From the NCBI GenBank assembly GCA_051453625.1, contig JBOZIK010000001.1:88657999-88721998 (forward strand): a stretch of DNA of 64,000 nucleotides, read 5' to 3'. A program made the position numbers and the translations under genes. The notes below the pieces were generated by a model. It had not been told where the DNA came from. It ran no database searches and was given only the letters and a program-made list of their open reading frames with translations. The DNA is from Welwitschia mirabilis (Eukaryota; Gnetophyta; Gnetopsida; Welwitschiales). Position 1 is the stretch's first letter. Every line of letters starts with the position of its first letter. This document shows positions 13,000 to 25,900 of the stretch, one piece after another.

Positions 13000-13890
13000 A
13001 CCATTAAACGTTTTTAGAAGTTTCATATAAAATCCTTCTTATAATTCTTCATATGAAAACATTGATCCAATGTGTATTTAAAATTAATTATCATTCTAGA
13101 AAACTCCTATATTCTTTAGAGATCTTGTTATAAGTATCTTCATAGCGGAAGCCAGTCTCTCATTATAATAAATTTCAATAACTTAAGGGGATTCTTATGT
13201 TACTAATCTAGCTTTAAATTTATTATGTTAAATTATCTTTTAACATCATCTCATACTCTGTTTTTGTAATATCTTTTCATTTTCTAATGGAAATATCCCC
13301 AATCACAAACTTTGGAGTTTTAGTTATGAAATTAAAAAACACATAATATTACAATATCCCATGAATCCATATCTCTTGATAGTAATATATTTATTTATAT
13401 CTTTGCTAGAATCTTCTTTCATATTTTTTAACAATGTTTCAAGCCACTTAGATCTATTATACTATTTTTCTTTAATCTAGTACTAAGCAATTCACTATAA
13501 ATTCAAGTTTCATATTGATTTCTCCTCCATAAAACTCTTCTTCTATGGTATGAGTTTCATCATCATTAATAATGCCATTTTATTTGCATTAGCCTCTAAT
13601 TACTTCATTTAGATTGATTTTTTTCTTGTTATTATAAAATTGAATATAGATTCATTAAACTATACATCTTGAATAATGATTTTTCTCTTCCACATAAGAC
13701 ACCATACTTTGTGAGCCTTTGCATAGTCTACAAATAAAATCCATTTCCTACTTTTGTTTTAAGATATTATCTACCACAAATATAAAAGTATGCTACATTT
13801 TCAAGTATTATTAAGTGGCCAATTCCATGTTTTAATTTACATGTTGTAATTGGCACAAAGGCTTTTAGTGCTTTGGTTTATAATTTATTA
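13000..13890 (-). pseudogene. Eroded Copia integrase-tail / reverse transcriptase remnant
   Basis: On the minus strand, 13640-13740 reads YAKAHKVWCLMWKRKIIIQD, which corresponds to the Copia integrase C-terminal consensus (GYRLWDP...KKVIISRDV). Further on, 13030-13225 reads KFKARLV, then YYNERLASAM, then FYMKLL, in the order of the start of Copia RT (KARLVAKGF...YNETFAPV...EEIYM). Stops interrupt the frame, several at positions where TGG or CAG codons are expected. No LTRs were found for this fragment. It is certainly inactive. Confidence 0.6.
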
Positions 13891-15610
13891 ATGATATAAC
13901 TAGAGATAATTTGTCCTCATCATTCTACTTTTAACTTTACATTCTCTAACGTGCACCTTGTTCTTTCTATTTCTTTGCTCTCAAGTGTTTCTAAGAACAC
14001 TTCAAAGACTCTTCCTCTTTATAATCTTTATTTCTTTATAGTTTTAAACTAGTTTGCAAAGTTAAATGAATAACTCTAGTACCTATATCTTATGTTTTAT
14101 GGACATAGTAATACCATCTTAATAAAGTCATTTTATGAGAAGCAGATAATATCTATTATGATTTTTATAACTAATTATAGGCAATTTTACCATATGACAC
14201 AACATCTAACTATTAATTTTAGAGACCCACTAGATCTTAATTCTGAAAACTTTAAAGTAATAATTAGTATCTTCTTTATTTTCCAATAACTCGATGTTAA
14301 AATTATATAATTTATGATAATTATATATTCATGAATAGATTTTACCTTATATTACTATTAATTATTCTTACTTTATCATCATGATATGTTATTTCTAGTC
14401 ACTTACATATGGTTTCATATTATGAATCACATTCCTTAAGCATTGCATTTTATATTATTACATAAATTAAGAGGACATATGTTGATATAGCCCAAAAGTA
14501 GGACTTGTAAACTTAACCTCTGACTGTAAAAAGTCATTAGATGATTCTATCATGGTATTCTAGTTTATTAAAATAGTGATACCTTTGATGTAGGTTCAAT
14601 ATTTGTAAGGAGTCTTCTTATTACTAATGTGAATTGAAATTACATATAAAGACAACTCTTAAGATATAATGATATCTAAATATTTCTATTAAGATTCCTT
14701 TACATTATATTATGACCCTTATGTTTATAGATTGATATATGCCGTAATCATTGATCCTTTCATATGTAAATCATTAGACATCATGATCTTACATCCTTGA
14801 GACACTACAATAATAATGCTGATATTCAATTTTAATAAAAAATTAGTCTTTAATAATGATTTTTATCATAAGTTTTTTCCTTTATTATTTATGTTTACTC
14901 TATAATTCTACATAACATTTCCTTTATTATTAATGAATTTAATAGTTGTTAAATAATATTATATTTTATATTACAATGTTTTAACAACTTAAAAAAGCTA
15001 GTAGCCATCCAATAATTGACATGATCATTTGGGCATAAGCAGAATCATGATTTTTTATTACATTATAATAATTTATTAATTTAAATTTTAATTGTTCCAT
15101 GTTATCATTAGATAAATCCCTTCTCATCATTACTACATTTATATATCTAATCTTCTTGATATTGATAATCTTATGATTAATCATTATGATGTTAATAGCC
15201 AAAATTGATTAATTTGTGTAAAAAGATAACTTTCTTTTACATTAGACCCATAAAACACGTTATTAATTATGACATTTAGATATTTATATTTGGTGTTGAT
15301 TTTACCAATACCAAAATAGAAACATTTTTTCCATAAAATTTAAATTTAAATTATAAAAATTAATGTTAATGTTTAAAAAATCATCATTTAAATGTTTAAA
15401 AATAATTAATACATGAAGAAGAATATTACTTATTATTAGGATCATATTCTACAAGTTCTTAAGGATGCTTTTTTATAAATTTAATTCATGATTTGTATGG
15501 TCATCATGCATATAATTCTAGTTGTTTCATGTTTTATATTTATCAAGGATCTCTCCCATCTTGTAATTTTTATTTGATATTTATTCTATATTACTTTATT
15601 TTGTAACATC
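13891..15610. other. AT-rich intergenic DNA, no gene seen
   Basis: Short open stretches such as 14092-14289 (plus) and 14981-15202 (minus) are low-complexity and match nothing I recognise. Part may be the further upstream end of the decayed Copia at 13.0-13.9 kb, but no motif supports this. Confidence 0.45.
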
Positions 15611-15615
15611 CTCTT
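15611..15615. repeat. Target-site duplication CTCTT, left flank of large Gypsy
   Basis: CTCTT lies immediately outside the LTR that begins TGTTG at 15616. The same five bases occur immediately outside the opposite LTR at 41323-41327. An exact 5-bp match directly at both LTR termini supports a single insertion event. Confidence 0.85.
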
Positions 15616-16875
15616 TGTTGATGCATATTTATGCAAATGTTATGTTCTCAAGCAAATCCTAAAAATTCCAAAAATATATACATTACATAACATAACACAC
15701 TAATATAGATGAAAGTGACCCAAATGTCGTAATTCTATTCAAGGCACAGGTAGGAAGAAAGAGAATTGATTTCAAATGAAACACTTATATAATCGCTAAG
15801 TAGAATAATAATAATTCAAAATTATAATGCAAACAAACACACTATGCAAATGAGATGCAAGTCCTATTTTAAATGCAACATCTATCCAATTACCAATTTA
15901 ACCTATCATGGAGATTAGCCTTGTATAACCTAGATCAATCAAAGAAAGCCATCACTAGATCCAGATCAATCTAAGCTATCAAGTACATCAACTAAAATAT
16001 GAAAATAATGCAAAGTTAATCTAGGAAATGAAATGTAATGCATCTAAACTAACAAGGTCAACCTTAACAAAGATTGCCCTCATGATTTATATCATAGATG
16101 AAGCTATCACAGAATCAAAAGCAACATAAACCATAAGAAATATGCACATAACAAATGATATAAAAAGAAATAAGTCAAATCAAACATCCATGTTACAAAT
16201 TAGTAGCATCTCAATGAAAGATACACATTCCAATACAAAGGAAGACGTCTCTTTGCAATAGCAAAGAATGGACCTCCTGCCTTTTGATCTCCTGTTACAA
16301 GAAGTTCTAATGCCAAAGAAGATAAAATTAGAGTCAAGGATAAGAAGGTATTTATTACAATGCAAACTCTAAAAACAGTAAACATTAGCAAACGTGGTAA
16401 TAATCCTAATAGCCACAAAAGAAGGTGTAAGCCACATAGTAAAGGTTTGGTGAAGTTTAATAAAGAATTATTTTTAAGTATCATCCTTCTAGTTGTCTAG
16501 ACATCACAAGTGATAATGCCATATCATATAAGTTCTACATTAGATGCCAAATTAATCCAGCAAGCCTTCCCCTCAGCATAAGTATTTATGTCATTTGTAC
16601 CATTATCCAGATGATTAGGTGAATAATGGACTTTCATAAAGTATGCCTCATGTCGAATTAGGCTCTTTAATTAGATGATTGCTACTTTAAATAGGAATTA
16701 TTGTAATTTACTTCAAATATTGTCAAATGTAATGAAGATTACACGTTTGTATGACATTTGCCTTAGCTCTTCATTATTATCAAAGCTCAGTACAAACTTA
16801 TCTAATGTATTTGAAAAATACTCAAAATACCCTATTAAATATCCTATCAAATACATACAATTTAGTAGCATAACA
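15616..16875 (-). repeat. 3' LTR of the large Gypsy element
   Basis: This copy runs TGTTGATGCAT...GCATAACA on the plus strand. It aligns over its whole length with 40046-41322. Shared landmarks include the block starting ttacataacataacacacta and the block around cctagatcaatcaa. Differences are mostly transitions plus small indels. Confidence 0.85.
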
Positions 16876-16888
16876 TAGCCCCTCACTT
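16876..16888 (-). promoter_or_regulatory. Polypurine tract of the large Gypsy
   Basis: On the minus strand AAGTGAGGGGCTA directly precedes the LTR start TGTTATGC. This is the expected place for the plus-strand primer of reverse transcription. The purine run is imperfect. Confidence 0.5.
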
Positions 16889-17907
16889 AGCCTTATCAGT
16901 CCTTGACAAAACCAGGTAACCAACCATGATTATGAGCCAAATTATCTAATAATAAATCGACAAGTGATATATAATAATCTAAGAAATAATCTTAAGAATC
17001 TTAGGATGTATAAAATCAATATCAAAAACTAATAACTGAACATTTCACTTATGTAATTTAAGTGGTTGTACTATTGTCTTAGTGGTTGTCCAAACGATGG
17101 AGGGGACAACAAGGTAAGAAATTGATCTTAAAAAATATAAGCCTGCAAGAAATTTTTCAGCAAGATAGACATTAAAATACATTAATATTAATAGCTCCCC
17201 ACTTAAATGTATAGTAGATACTGAAAAATAATCATGTATAACATAAATAATTATCATCATAAAATGTTAAAAAAATGATATATAAAGATATGCATAATAT
17301 CCAGTAATAAAGATGTATATGATGATGATATTAAAAAATGACATGTCTATATAACTCATGAGTTTTATACATTTCACTGAGGGTAAGATACATAATACAA
17401 CATAAATAAAATCACTTCTTTCATTAAGTTATAATAAACTCCTCATGCACAGTAGGATCAGGTGTAGGTGGATAAGAAGATGGATGCTTAAAATCTATAT
17501 GAAAATGATGGTCCAATGATGTCATGATGGTGCATGCTGTCTCATCTTCCTACACTCTAACTATCTTTAGGAGGTCAACCATCATATCATGCTCAATACA
17601 TAAGATGCATTGTCACATATCAACTAATTTCTCCCCAGTGTACTATACTCTCCTCTTAACCATCGAGATGCTTTACTTAAGTATAGTAATAGCTCAGTCT
17701 ACCATCTTTTTAATGCTCTATGTCATCTCTGTCAGGAGAGACTAAATCTACTCAAAAGTAATACCAATCATAGGTCTCTATACTTGAGGTTTCTCTATCT
17801 TTCTTGGTATTTGAAGTCCATATCCTATATGTAATAAACTAAAGTCTAAGTCTCTATCCACTTACAAGTTTAGGTATACTAAAGCATCTGAACATGGCTA
17901 AGAGGAG
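16889..17907 (-). other. Gypsy 3' region left of the nested Copia
   Basis: This is internal Gypsy sequence continuous in origin with 28297 onward, split by the Copia insertion. The minus strand at 17440-17900 has a biased, partly open character that may be the C-terminal part of the ORF remnant at 28.3-29.0 kb. Stops break every frame. Confidence 0.45.
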
Positions 17908-17912
17908 GTAAG
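17908..17912. repeat. Target-site duplication GTAAG, left flank of Copia
   Basis: GTAAG abuts the 5' LTR. The matching right flank at 28297-28301 is GTAGG, one transition different, as expected for an old insertion. Confidence 0.7.
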
Positions 17913-19807
17913 TATTAGATTATGTATTATCAATTAATGTCAAACTAATGTTTACTATGAAGAAAAAATTATGTATCTTTGTGAAAAAAATATTGATCAC
18001 TTGTAGGTCAAAAGCTAAAACTATAATTGCTACATTTTGATCACTGAAATCTGTCAAGTTATATTACCCTATTAAGGGGTTGATGAGACTTCTAAGGGAT
18101 CGACCACACTTAGAGAAAACTCTCAGAATTGAATTGAATTTAGAGGGATTGACTGGACCTATGAACCTAGGAACCAGTCCTTCTAAATTGATTATCAAAA
18201 AGGGTCTATCAGATCTATTAAGGAATAAACTAAGCTGATCACTATGCACTGATACACTTGAACCAATCATCAAGGGGTTGATCGAATACCTAAAGGATCG
18301 ACTAGACCTGATGTAGAAAACTAGGAAAGATTTTATTAGGACCTAGCAAGTGATTAGACAGATATGTGGATGACTGGATAAGTGATTGACTGGATCCTAA
18401 GGGGTCGACTGAACATGGAGTCATAAGAAACTAGGGTGACAAAAATGTTTACTCAGGTAATCTATATAAGTCATGGTACCAGGAGGAGTTGATCAGATAT
18501 TTGAAAGCTCGACTGACCTAAATGGAAATGTAAGTTTTATATCTATTATGTAGCCATTTTGTAGCCATTGGAAGCGCATGTTAAATTATAATAACCCTAA
18601 AATCCTTTCATTATAAATACCTAAAAGTAAAATCACTATAGAGACTTTGTAATACTTTTGAAAAGACTTTTAAAGNNNNNNNNNNNNNNNNNNNNNNNNN
18701 NNNNNNNNNNNNNNNNNNNNNNNNNNNNNNNNNNNNNNNNNNNNNNNNNNNNNNNNNNNNNNNNNNNNNNNNNNNATGTAGAAAACTAGGAAAGATTTTA
18801 TTAGGACCTAGCAAGTGATTAGACAGATATGTGGGCGACAGGATGAGTGATCGACTGGATCCAAAGGGGTCGACTAAACATGGAGTCATAAGAAACTAGG
18901 GTGACAAAAATGTTTACTCAGATAATCTATTTAAGTCATGGTACCAGGAGGAGTTGATTAGATATTTGATAACTCGACTGACCTAAATGGAAATGTAAAT
19001 TTTATATCTGTTATGTAGCCATTTTGTAGTCATTGGAAGCGCATGTTAAATTATAATAACCCTAAAATCCTTTCATTATAAATACCTAAAAGTAAAATCA
19101 CTACAGAGACTTTTGGAATACTTTTGAAAAGATTTTTAAAGTTTTAAAAACTTTTACTAAACCTTTGTATTTTGATGATTTATCATTTTACTATCTTGGC
19201 ATTACATTCCTGACCAAAAGATAAACATCTATTATATTACATATGAGGTTAGATTTATAGCACTCTGTTAGTCATAAATTGTATCCTTTATAGGAGAAGA
19301 GCTCCATCATTTTCCTTGAACTAAAGATGAGTGATATTAGTGCACTTGAGTAATTCTATCATCACTACTATGATCATTTAACAAGGTTGAAAATTAGCCT
19401 ACAAAAGTCCATTTGAATAGTTTAAGACTTAGCCTGTAAAAGTCCATTTGAAAAGGTTGAGACTCAGCCTACAAAACTTTATTTGAAAAGGTTGAGACTT
19501 AGCCTATAAAAGTCCATATGTAAAAGTTTCAAGTAACCTACAATACCTGGAAGAGTTATCAAATATCCAAATCAAGCTTGATGATAAGTTTATTATCGAG
19601 AGTGAAGTTGATGGTTTTCTCAAACCACTATAAAACTTATGTGCATATGAATAGTATTTTTATATGCTTTTTATTATTGTCATTTTTCTGAATACTTTTA
19701 GTTTTTATGCACAAGGTTTTAGTGATCTATTTCAAGTAAGCTTATATCATAAAATTATTTGAATATTTTTTAAAAACCTATTCACCCCTAGGGTTCTTGA
19801 TCCCACA
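17913..19807 (+). repeat. 5' LTR of Copia, inflated by a gap duplication
   Basis: It begins TATTAGATTATG (the matching 3' LTR begins TGTTAGATTATG, so the terminal G became A) and ends CCCACA. 18311-18675 and 18776-19141 are near-identical copies either side of a 100-N gap. Counting them once gives about 1.43 kb. Repeated short motifs resembling GTCGACTGGA occur in the first part. Confidence 0.8.
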
Positions 19808-19809
19808 TT

Positions 19810-19821
19810 TGGTATTAGAGC
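19810..19821 (+). promoter_or_regulatory. Primer binding site, initiator tRNA-Met type
   Basis: TGGTATTAGAGC lies two bases after the LTR end. The plant Copia primer site complementary to initiator tRNA-Met is TGGTATCAGAGC; the single difference is C to T. Confidence 0.8.
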
Positions 19822-19873
19822 TAAGTTGATTCAGTTTTTAGATTTTAACTAATCTAGACTCTAGAACCTAAAA

Positions 19874-21783
19874 ATGAGTAATTCCTTTTATGGATTTTCT
19901 ACCGGTCATTCACCCTTATTCGATGGATTAAATTATGCTTATTAAAAAGTTAAAATGAGAATATTCCTTAGATCTCTAGATGCAGATATTAAAGAGGTTA
20001 CTCATAAATGTTATACTGTACCTACATTAGTAAAAAACAATGCAAATGATAATACCATTCTAATTGCTAAAACTTAAGATTAATAGACTACCACCAATAA
20101 AACCAAAGCCACCAGATACGCTTGTGCTCTTGATGCCATATTTTGTATAATTTGTATAGATGAATTTAAGAGAATTGTAAATTATAATCATGTAAAGAAA
20201 GCATGGGATATTTTTAAAGTCACTCATGGGGGAACTTTCACTGTAAAGAAAGACAAGCTTCAAATGCTTATCTCTAGATTTGAAGACATTTATTAGATGA
20301 GGAGAAGACCTTATAGAAGTTCTTTGCCAAACTTACTGATATCGTCAACTCCATGGCAAGTCTAGGTGAAAATTTGGATGAAGAAAAAGTGGTCACAAAA
20401 ATGCTAAGACCTATTCCAAAGAGCTTTGAACCTAAAGTCACAGCAATCAAGGAAAGCAAGAACATGAACACAATAGCACTATAAGAGCTTCAAGTAAATT
20501 GAAAATATATGAATTAAAATTTACTAAAGATAAAAAGAAAGGTATTACTTTGAAGTGTATGCAAAAATAATATAAGTCTAGAAGTCAGATGAAGAACTAG
20601 ATGATGATTAAGTTGCTCTCCTAGCAAAAAGATTCAAGAAATTCTTGCATAGAAGGAAAAAGGAAGGTGAGCCAAGTAGAAGCACAAAGAGAAGACACCC
20701 AAAGTATAAGAAGAAGCAAGATGAAGGNNNNNNNNNNNNNNNNNNNNNNNNNNNNNNNNNNNNNNNNNNNNNNNNNNNNNNNNNNNNNNNNNNNNNNNNN
20801 NNNNNNNNNNNNNNNNNNNNNNNNNNNNNNNNNNNNNNNNNNNNNNNNNNNNNNNNNNNNNNNNNNNNNNNNNNNNNNNNNNNNNNNNNNNNNNNNNNNN
20901 NNNNNNNNNNNNNNNNNNNNNNNNNNNNNNNNNNNNNNNNNNNNNNNNNNNNNNNNNNNNNNNNNNNNNNNNNNNNNNNNNNNNNNNNNNNNNNNNNNNN
21001 NNNNNNNNNNNNNNNNNNNNNNNNNNNNNNNNNNNNNNNNNNNNNNNNNNNNNNNNNNNNNNNNNNNNNNNNNNNNNNNNNNNNNNNNNNNNNNNNNNNN
21101 NNNNNNNNNNNNNNNNNNNNNNNNNNNNNNNNNNNNNNNNNNNNNNNNNNNNNNNNNNNNNNNNNNNNNNNNNNNNNNNNNNNNNNNNNNNNNNNNNNNN
21201 NNNNNNNNNNNNNNNNNNNNNNNNNNNNNNNNNNNNNNNNNNNNNNNNNNNNNNNNNNNNNNNNNNNNNNNNNNNNNNNNNNNNNNNNNNNNNNNNNNNN
21301 NNNNNNNNNNNNNNNNNNNNNNNNNNNNNNNNNNNNNNNNNNNNNNNNNNNNNNNNNNNNNNNNNNNNNNNNNNNNNNNNNNNNNNNNNNNNNNNNNNNN
21401 NNNNNNNNNNNNNNNNNNNNNNNNNNNNNNNNNNNNNNNNNNNNNNNNNNNNNNNNNNNNNNNNNNNNNNNNNNNNNNNNNNNNNNNNNNNNNNNNNNNN
21501 NNNGGATATAATTGATGAAGAACAGGATAAGCTAGAAGATACTTGTCAAGAACTGTATGAGGAATGTGAAAAGTTGGCAAAGAGGATAAATGATCCAAAT
21601 AAGGTTGTAAAGTCTCTTACCAAAGGAAAGGAGGAAATAGAATCAAAGTATGAATTTCTCAAATTTAATAACTATGATCTCATGTTACAAATAAAAAATG
21701 TATTTTTTTGGTTAATAAATTTTTTAGTAATTCTTCCAAATGAGAATAGATGCTTAAAGTTCAAAAACCTGCTAGTGATAAAT
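19874..21783 (+). pseudogene. Copia gag, broken, with a 776-N gap
   Basis: The frame starts MSNSFYGFSTGHSPLFDGLN at 19874. LFDGLNYAY is followed by a TAA where Copia gag has Trp (NYAYWK), consistent with G-to-A change. A frame change near 20290 leads to FAKLTDIVNSMASLGENLDE and KMLRPIPKSFEPKVTAIKES, which are core gag (UBN2/Retrotran_gag_2) signatures. A basic tail (RFKKFLHRRKKEGEPSRS) precedes the gap at 20728-21503. After the gap, 21504-21680 is Glu/Lys-rich and probably coiled coil (EEQDKLEDTCQELYEECEKL), as in Sirevirus-like gag. Gag forms the virus-like particle. This copy is dead. Confidence 0.75.
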
Positions 21784-22077
21784 TAGGTATTGGGTTCATC
21801 CCTGAAAATCCTCAAAGTTAGAAAAAACAGGTGACTTAGCAAAGTAAGTTTATTTCTAAAGTTACTTTTCATTTTTATGAAAAGACTGGACATTCAAAAC
21901 GTTTTGGCACTACTAGAAAGTTAATGCTATTTTCAAATTTAGTTAGTTCTTTTTTGTTTAAATTTGTTCCAAAAGGAGGTATACCACGTAATTCTAAAGA
22001 GACTAAGTGGATGAAAGCTAATGACCTTAAAAGTCTCTTAACTTAGATAACTCTTAAAGTCCTAAATTGTAGTAGCT

Positions 22078-22420
22078 AGTACTTGGATAGTGGATGCTCA
22101 AGACACAGGACGAAAGACAAATCAAATTTCAAACTTTTAAGTAATTTTAATGGAGGAGAAATTACCTTTTATGATAATAGAAGAGTAAAAATAAAAGGTA
22201 TTAGAAGCATCGAAGGAGGTAATTTACTAAAAATTAATGAAGTGTTATATGTTAATGTTTTAAAGAATAATTTATTGAGTATTAGCCAAATATGTAACAA
22301 AGGTCACAAAGTAATTTTTGATAAGTCTAAATGTAAAATTTTACATGGAAAATTAAGAATTATTATTCTTAAAGCAAATATAATAGATAATGTTTATAGG
22401 ATAGATAAATAATTTTCCCC
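22078..22420 (+). pseudogene. Copia aspartic protease fragment
   Basis: LDSGCSRH at 22083-22106 contains the catalytic Asp-Ser-Gly, followed by KDKSNF, VLYVNVLKNNLLSISQICNK and HKVIFDKSKCKI. This is the standard Copia order (LDSGCSRHMTGDKS...VLYVDGLKHNLLSISQLC...). The usual HMTGD has become HRTKD. About 110 codons are free of stops, a long run for this region. Protease cleaves the Gag-Pol polyprotein. Confidence 0.8.
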
Positions 22421-22620
22421 ATATTATTTTTCTAATGATGCTCATCTAGAGTTTTGCCATAAACAATTCAATCATGTTAATTACAAAGTTTAAAAAGGAA
22501 ATAATGCTTTAAATTTTATTAAAATAAAACATCATTTGGCAGATACTATTATGAAACACTGAAATTATGATATTTTTCTCAATCACCAGAATAAATTAAG
22601 GGTTAACTCATCATCTTCTA
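22421..22620 (+). pseudogene. Pre-integrase stub fused to RNase H tail (deletion scar)
   Basis: EFCHKQFNHVN at about 22450-22482 corresponds to the gag_pre-integrase zinc motif (LWHRRLGHVN). A few residues later KGNNALNFIKIKHHLADTIM at about 22494-22553 corresponds to the last part of Copia RNase H (KGDI...VKTENQLADIFTKPL). Integrase core, RT and most of RNase H, normally about 3 kb, are absent, with no gap between. Confidence 0.65.
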
Positions 22621-22958
22621 GCTAACTATAGGGTGATTGATAGATCTATAATTCAGTCAACTAGACATGGTTGATCGATTAGCATGAAAGCCCAGTCACT
22701 GAGACCCCTTTCAGTATTATAAACCAGCATCTCCATGAGTCAACTAGAACTATAATTGATTGACTAGACCTAAATGGTTATAGTGTGAAAGTACTATTAG
22801 GGAGCCCAATTTCTTTCTTAAAATCACCCTAATCGATCTTCTCTATAAAAGAAAGATATGTCCAAACCATTGTCATTATGTTCTAGCCTCCCTTTTCTTC
22901 TAGATCTAGAGCTTTTCTTAGATTTCTTTTGTTTTCAAGCTCTTACAAAGAACTTGCA

Positions 22959-25900
22959 ATGGTGAAAGGACCCTCGAGAAGAATAAGCAAGAATGNNNNN
23001 NNNNNNNNNNNNNNNNNNNNNNNNNNNNNNNNNNNNNNNNNNNNNNNNNNNNNNNNNNNNNNNNNNNNNNNNNNNNNNNNNNNNNNNNNNNNNNNAGTCA
23101 CTGAGATCCCTTTCATTATTGTAAACCACAATCTTCATGTGTTAACTAGAACTCTAATTGGTTGACTAGACCTAAATGGTTATAGTGTGAAAGTACTATC
23201 AGGGAGCCCAATTTCTTTCTTAAAATCACCCTAATCGATCTTCTCTATATAAGAAAGATATGCCCAAACCATTATCAGTATGTTCTAGCCTCCCTTTTCT
23301 TCCATATGTAGAGCTTTTCTTAGATTTCTTTTGTTTTCAAGCTCTTACAAAGAAGTTGCAATGGTTAAANNNNNNNNNNNNNNNNNNNNNNNNNNNNNNN
23401 NNNNNNNNNNNNNNNNNNNNNNNNNNNNNNNNNNNNNNNNNNNNNNNNNNNNNNNNNNNNNNNNNNNNNACAAAGAAATTGCAATGGTTAAAGGACCCTC
23501 TAGAAGAATAAGCAAGAATGTTCAAGCTAGAGAACCTCCTATTTCTATAAAAGCATGTCTGAAGATGCCATAGAGAAGTTCTCTGAAAAGTTTGAGAAGA
23601 AGCCTATCTATCAGGAGAAATCTATTACTACATTAAAGCTTAAAGAACTTTGAGATGTGATCAACTCTTATGAGATTAGGATCTATCTTATTTCCTTGAT
23701 ATATCAGGTTTAGCTTATCCCTTCCTTATCAAAATATTGTATTATAATACTTTTCANNNNNNNNNNNNNNNNNNNNNNNNNNNNNNNNNNNNNNNNNNNN
23801 NNNNNNNNNNNNNNNNNNNNNNNNNNNNNNNNNNNNNNNNNNNNNNNNNNNNNNNNAGGATCTATCTTATTTCCTTGATATATCAGGTTTAGCTTATCCA
23901 TTCCTTATCAAAATATTGTATTATAATACTTTTCACAATATTAACTCTGGAATCCTTGAAATTTTAGTTTTAGAAAAAAGAATGAAGATCACTGCAAACT
24001 TTATTGTAACTGTTACTAATCTGTCTAAAGAAAACTATGAGGAGTTTTTGCCTCTTTGGGACTCTATGAAAAATAAGGCAGCAGTCACTAGGGAACTTTA
24101 TGATAGGTTCCATTGCTAGAAGCATATCCTTTTCACTTATTTTCTTACTCCTAAATACTACNNNNNNNNNNNNNNNNNNNNNNNNNNNNNNNNNNNNNNN
24201 NNNNNNNNNNNNNNNNNNNNNNNNNNNNNNNNNNNNNNNNNNNNNNNNNNNNNNNNNNNNNCCTTGATGTATCAGGTTTAGCTTATCCCTTCCTTATCAA
24301 AATATTGTATTGTAATACTTTTTACAATATTGACTCTGGAATCCTTGAAATTATAGTTTTAGAAAAAAGAATGAAGATCACTACAAACTTTATTGTAACT
24401 ATTACTAATCTGTCTAAAGAAAATTATGAGGAGTTTTTGCCTCTTTGGGACTCTATGAAAAGCAAGGTAGTAGTCACTAGGGAACTTTATGATAGGTTCC
24501 ATTTCTAGAAGCATATCCTTTTCACTTCTTTGCTTACTCCTAAATACTACTTTCTTCATTTAGGTTNNNNNNNNNNCTTTTTATATTGATTGGATCATTA
24601 TGATGAGGCCTCTAACTATAGGATCTATTTGATGTATTTGGTAGGAACTAGGTACTCCATTGATGCTTTTACTATTATACTAAAGAATATGATTTCTCAG
24701 TTGGAGTACCATAGAACTAAGGCTTTACCCTTCTCTATACTGATTACTAATACATGCCATTGTTATCACCTCCTTTTATCCCAAGCTTGAAACCCTTCAA
24801 CCCATGTCACCCATTAGGCATGCGACGTTGTCTCACATACGTATCTTTGTAACTTTAAAGAATACCTCTAAATTACCTTCTTCTAAGAAAGCCTTTCTAG
24901 AAGAGACACTTTCATTCCTAAGGCAGATTGACTCTCATACTATGTACATGATGGAAGCNNNNNNNNNNNNNNNNNNNNNNNNNNNNNNNNNNNNNNNNNN
25001 NNNNNNNNNNNNNNNNNNNNNNNNNNNNNNNNNNNNNNNNNNNNNNNNNNNNNNNNNNNNNNNNNNNNNNNNNNNNNNNNNNNNNNNNNNNNNNNNNNNN
25101 NNNNNNNNNNNNNNNNNNNNNNNNNNNNNNNNNNNNNNNNNNNNNNNNNNNNNNNNNNNNNNNNNNNNNNNNNNNNNNNNNNNNNNNNNNNNNNNNNNNN
25201 NNNNNNNNNNNNNNNNNNNNNNNNNNNNNNNNNNNNNNNNNNNNNNNNNNNNNNNNNNNNNNNNNNNNNNNNNNNNNNNNNNNNNNNNNNNNNNNNNNNN
25301 NNNNNNNNNNNNNNNNNNNNNNNNNNNNNNNNNNNNNNNNNNNNNNNNNNNNNNNNNNNNNNNNNNNNNNNNNNNNNNNNNNNNNNNNNNNNNNNNNNNN
25401 NNNNNNNNNNNNNNNNNNNNNNNNNNNNNNNNNNNNNNNNNNNNNNNNNNNNNNNNNNNNNNNNNNNNNNNNNNNNNNNNNNNNNNNNNNNNNNNNNNNN
25501 NNNNNNNNNNNNNNNNNNNNNNNNNNNNNNNNNNNNNNNNNNNNNNNNNNNNNNNNNNNNNNNNNNNNNNNNNNNNNNNNNNNNNNNNNNNNNNNNNNNN
25601 NNNNNNNNNNNNNNNNNNNNNNNNNNNNNNNNNNNNNNNNNNNNNNNNNNNNNNNNNNNNNNNNNNNNNNNNNNNNNNNNNNNNNNNNNNNNNNNNNNNN
25701 NNNNNNNNNNNNNNNNNNNNNNNNNNNNNNNNNNNNNNNNNNNNNNNNNNNNNNNNNNNNNNNNNNNNNNNNNNNNNNNNNNNNNNNNNNNNNNNNNNNN
25801 NNNNNNNNNNNNNNNNNNNNNNNNNNNNNNNNNNNNNNNNNNNNNNNNNNNNCTAGGTATGAGATTGTTAACACTTCTAAGAAAGTTAGAAGTTTATCTC

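Noticed and set aside
16180-16484. Minus-strand frames of 61 and 94 codons
   Set aside because: They lie inside the Gypsy 3' LTR, are broken in the matching 5' LTR copy and have no domain.
20645-21515. Long frames across N blocks (20.6-21.6, 24.8-25.9, 37.9-38.8, 49.4-50.3, 59.9-60.4 kb)
   Set aside because: They are open only because Ns hold no stops; only the short flanking sequence carries information and it is described under the relevant element.
22943-23573. Apparent tandem triplication of the Copia 3' ORF start
   Set aside because: The copies are separated only by 100-N gaps and overlap like unmerged contig ends, so a true triplication is not supported.
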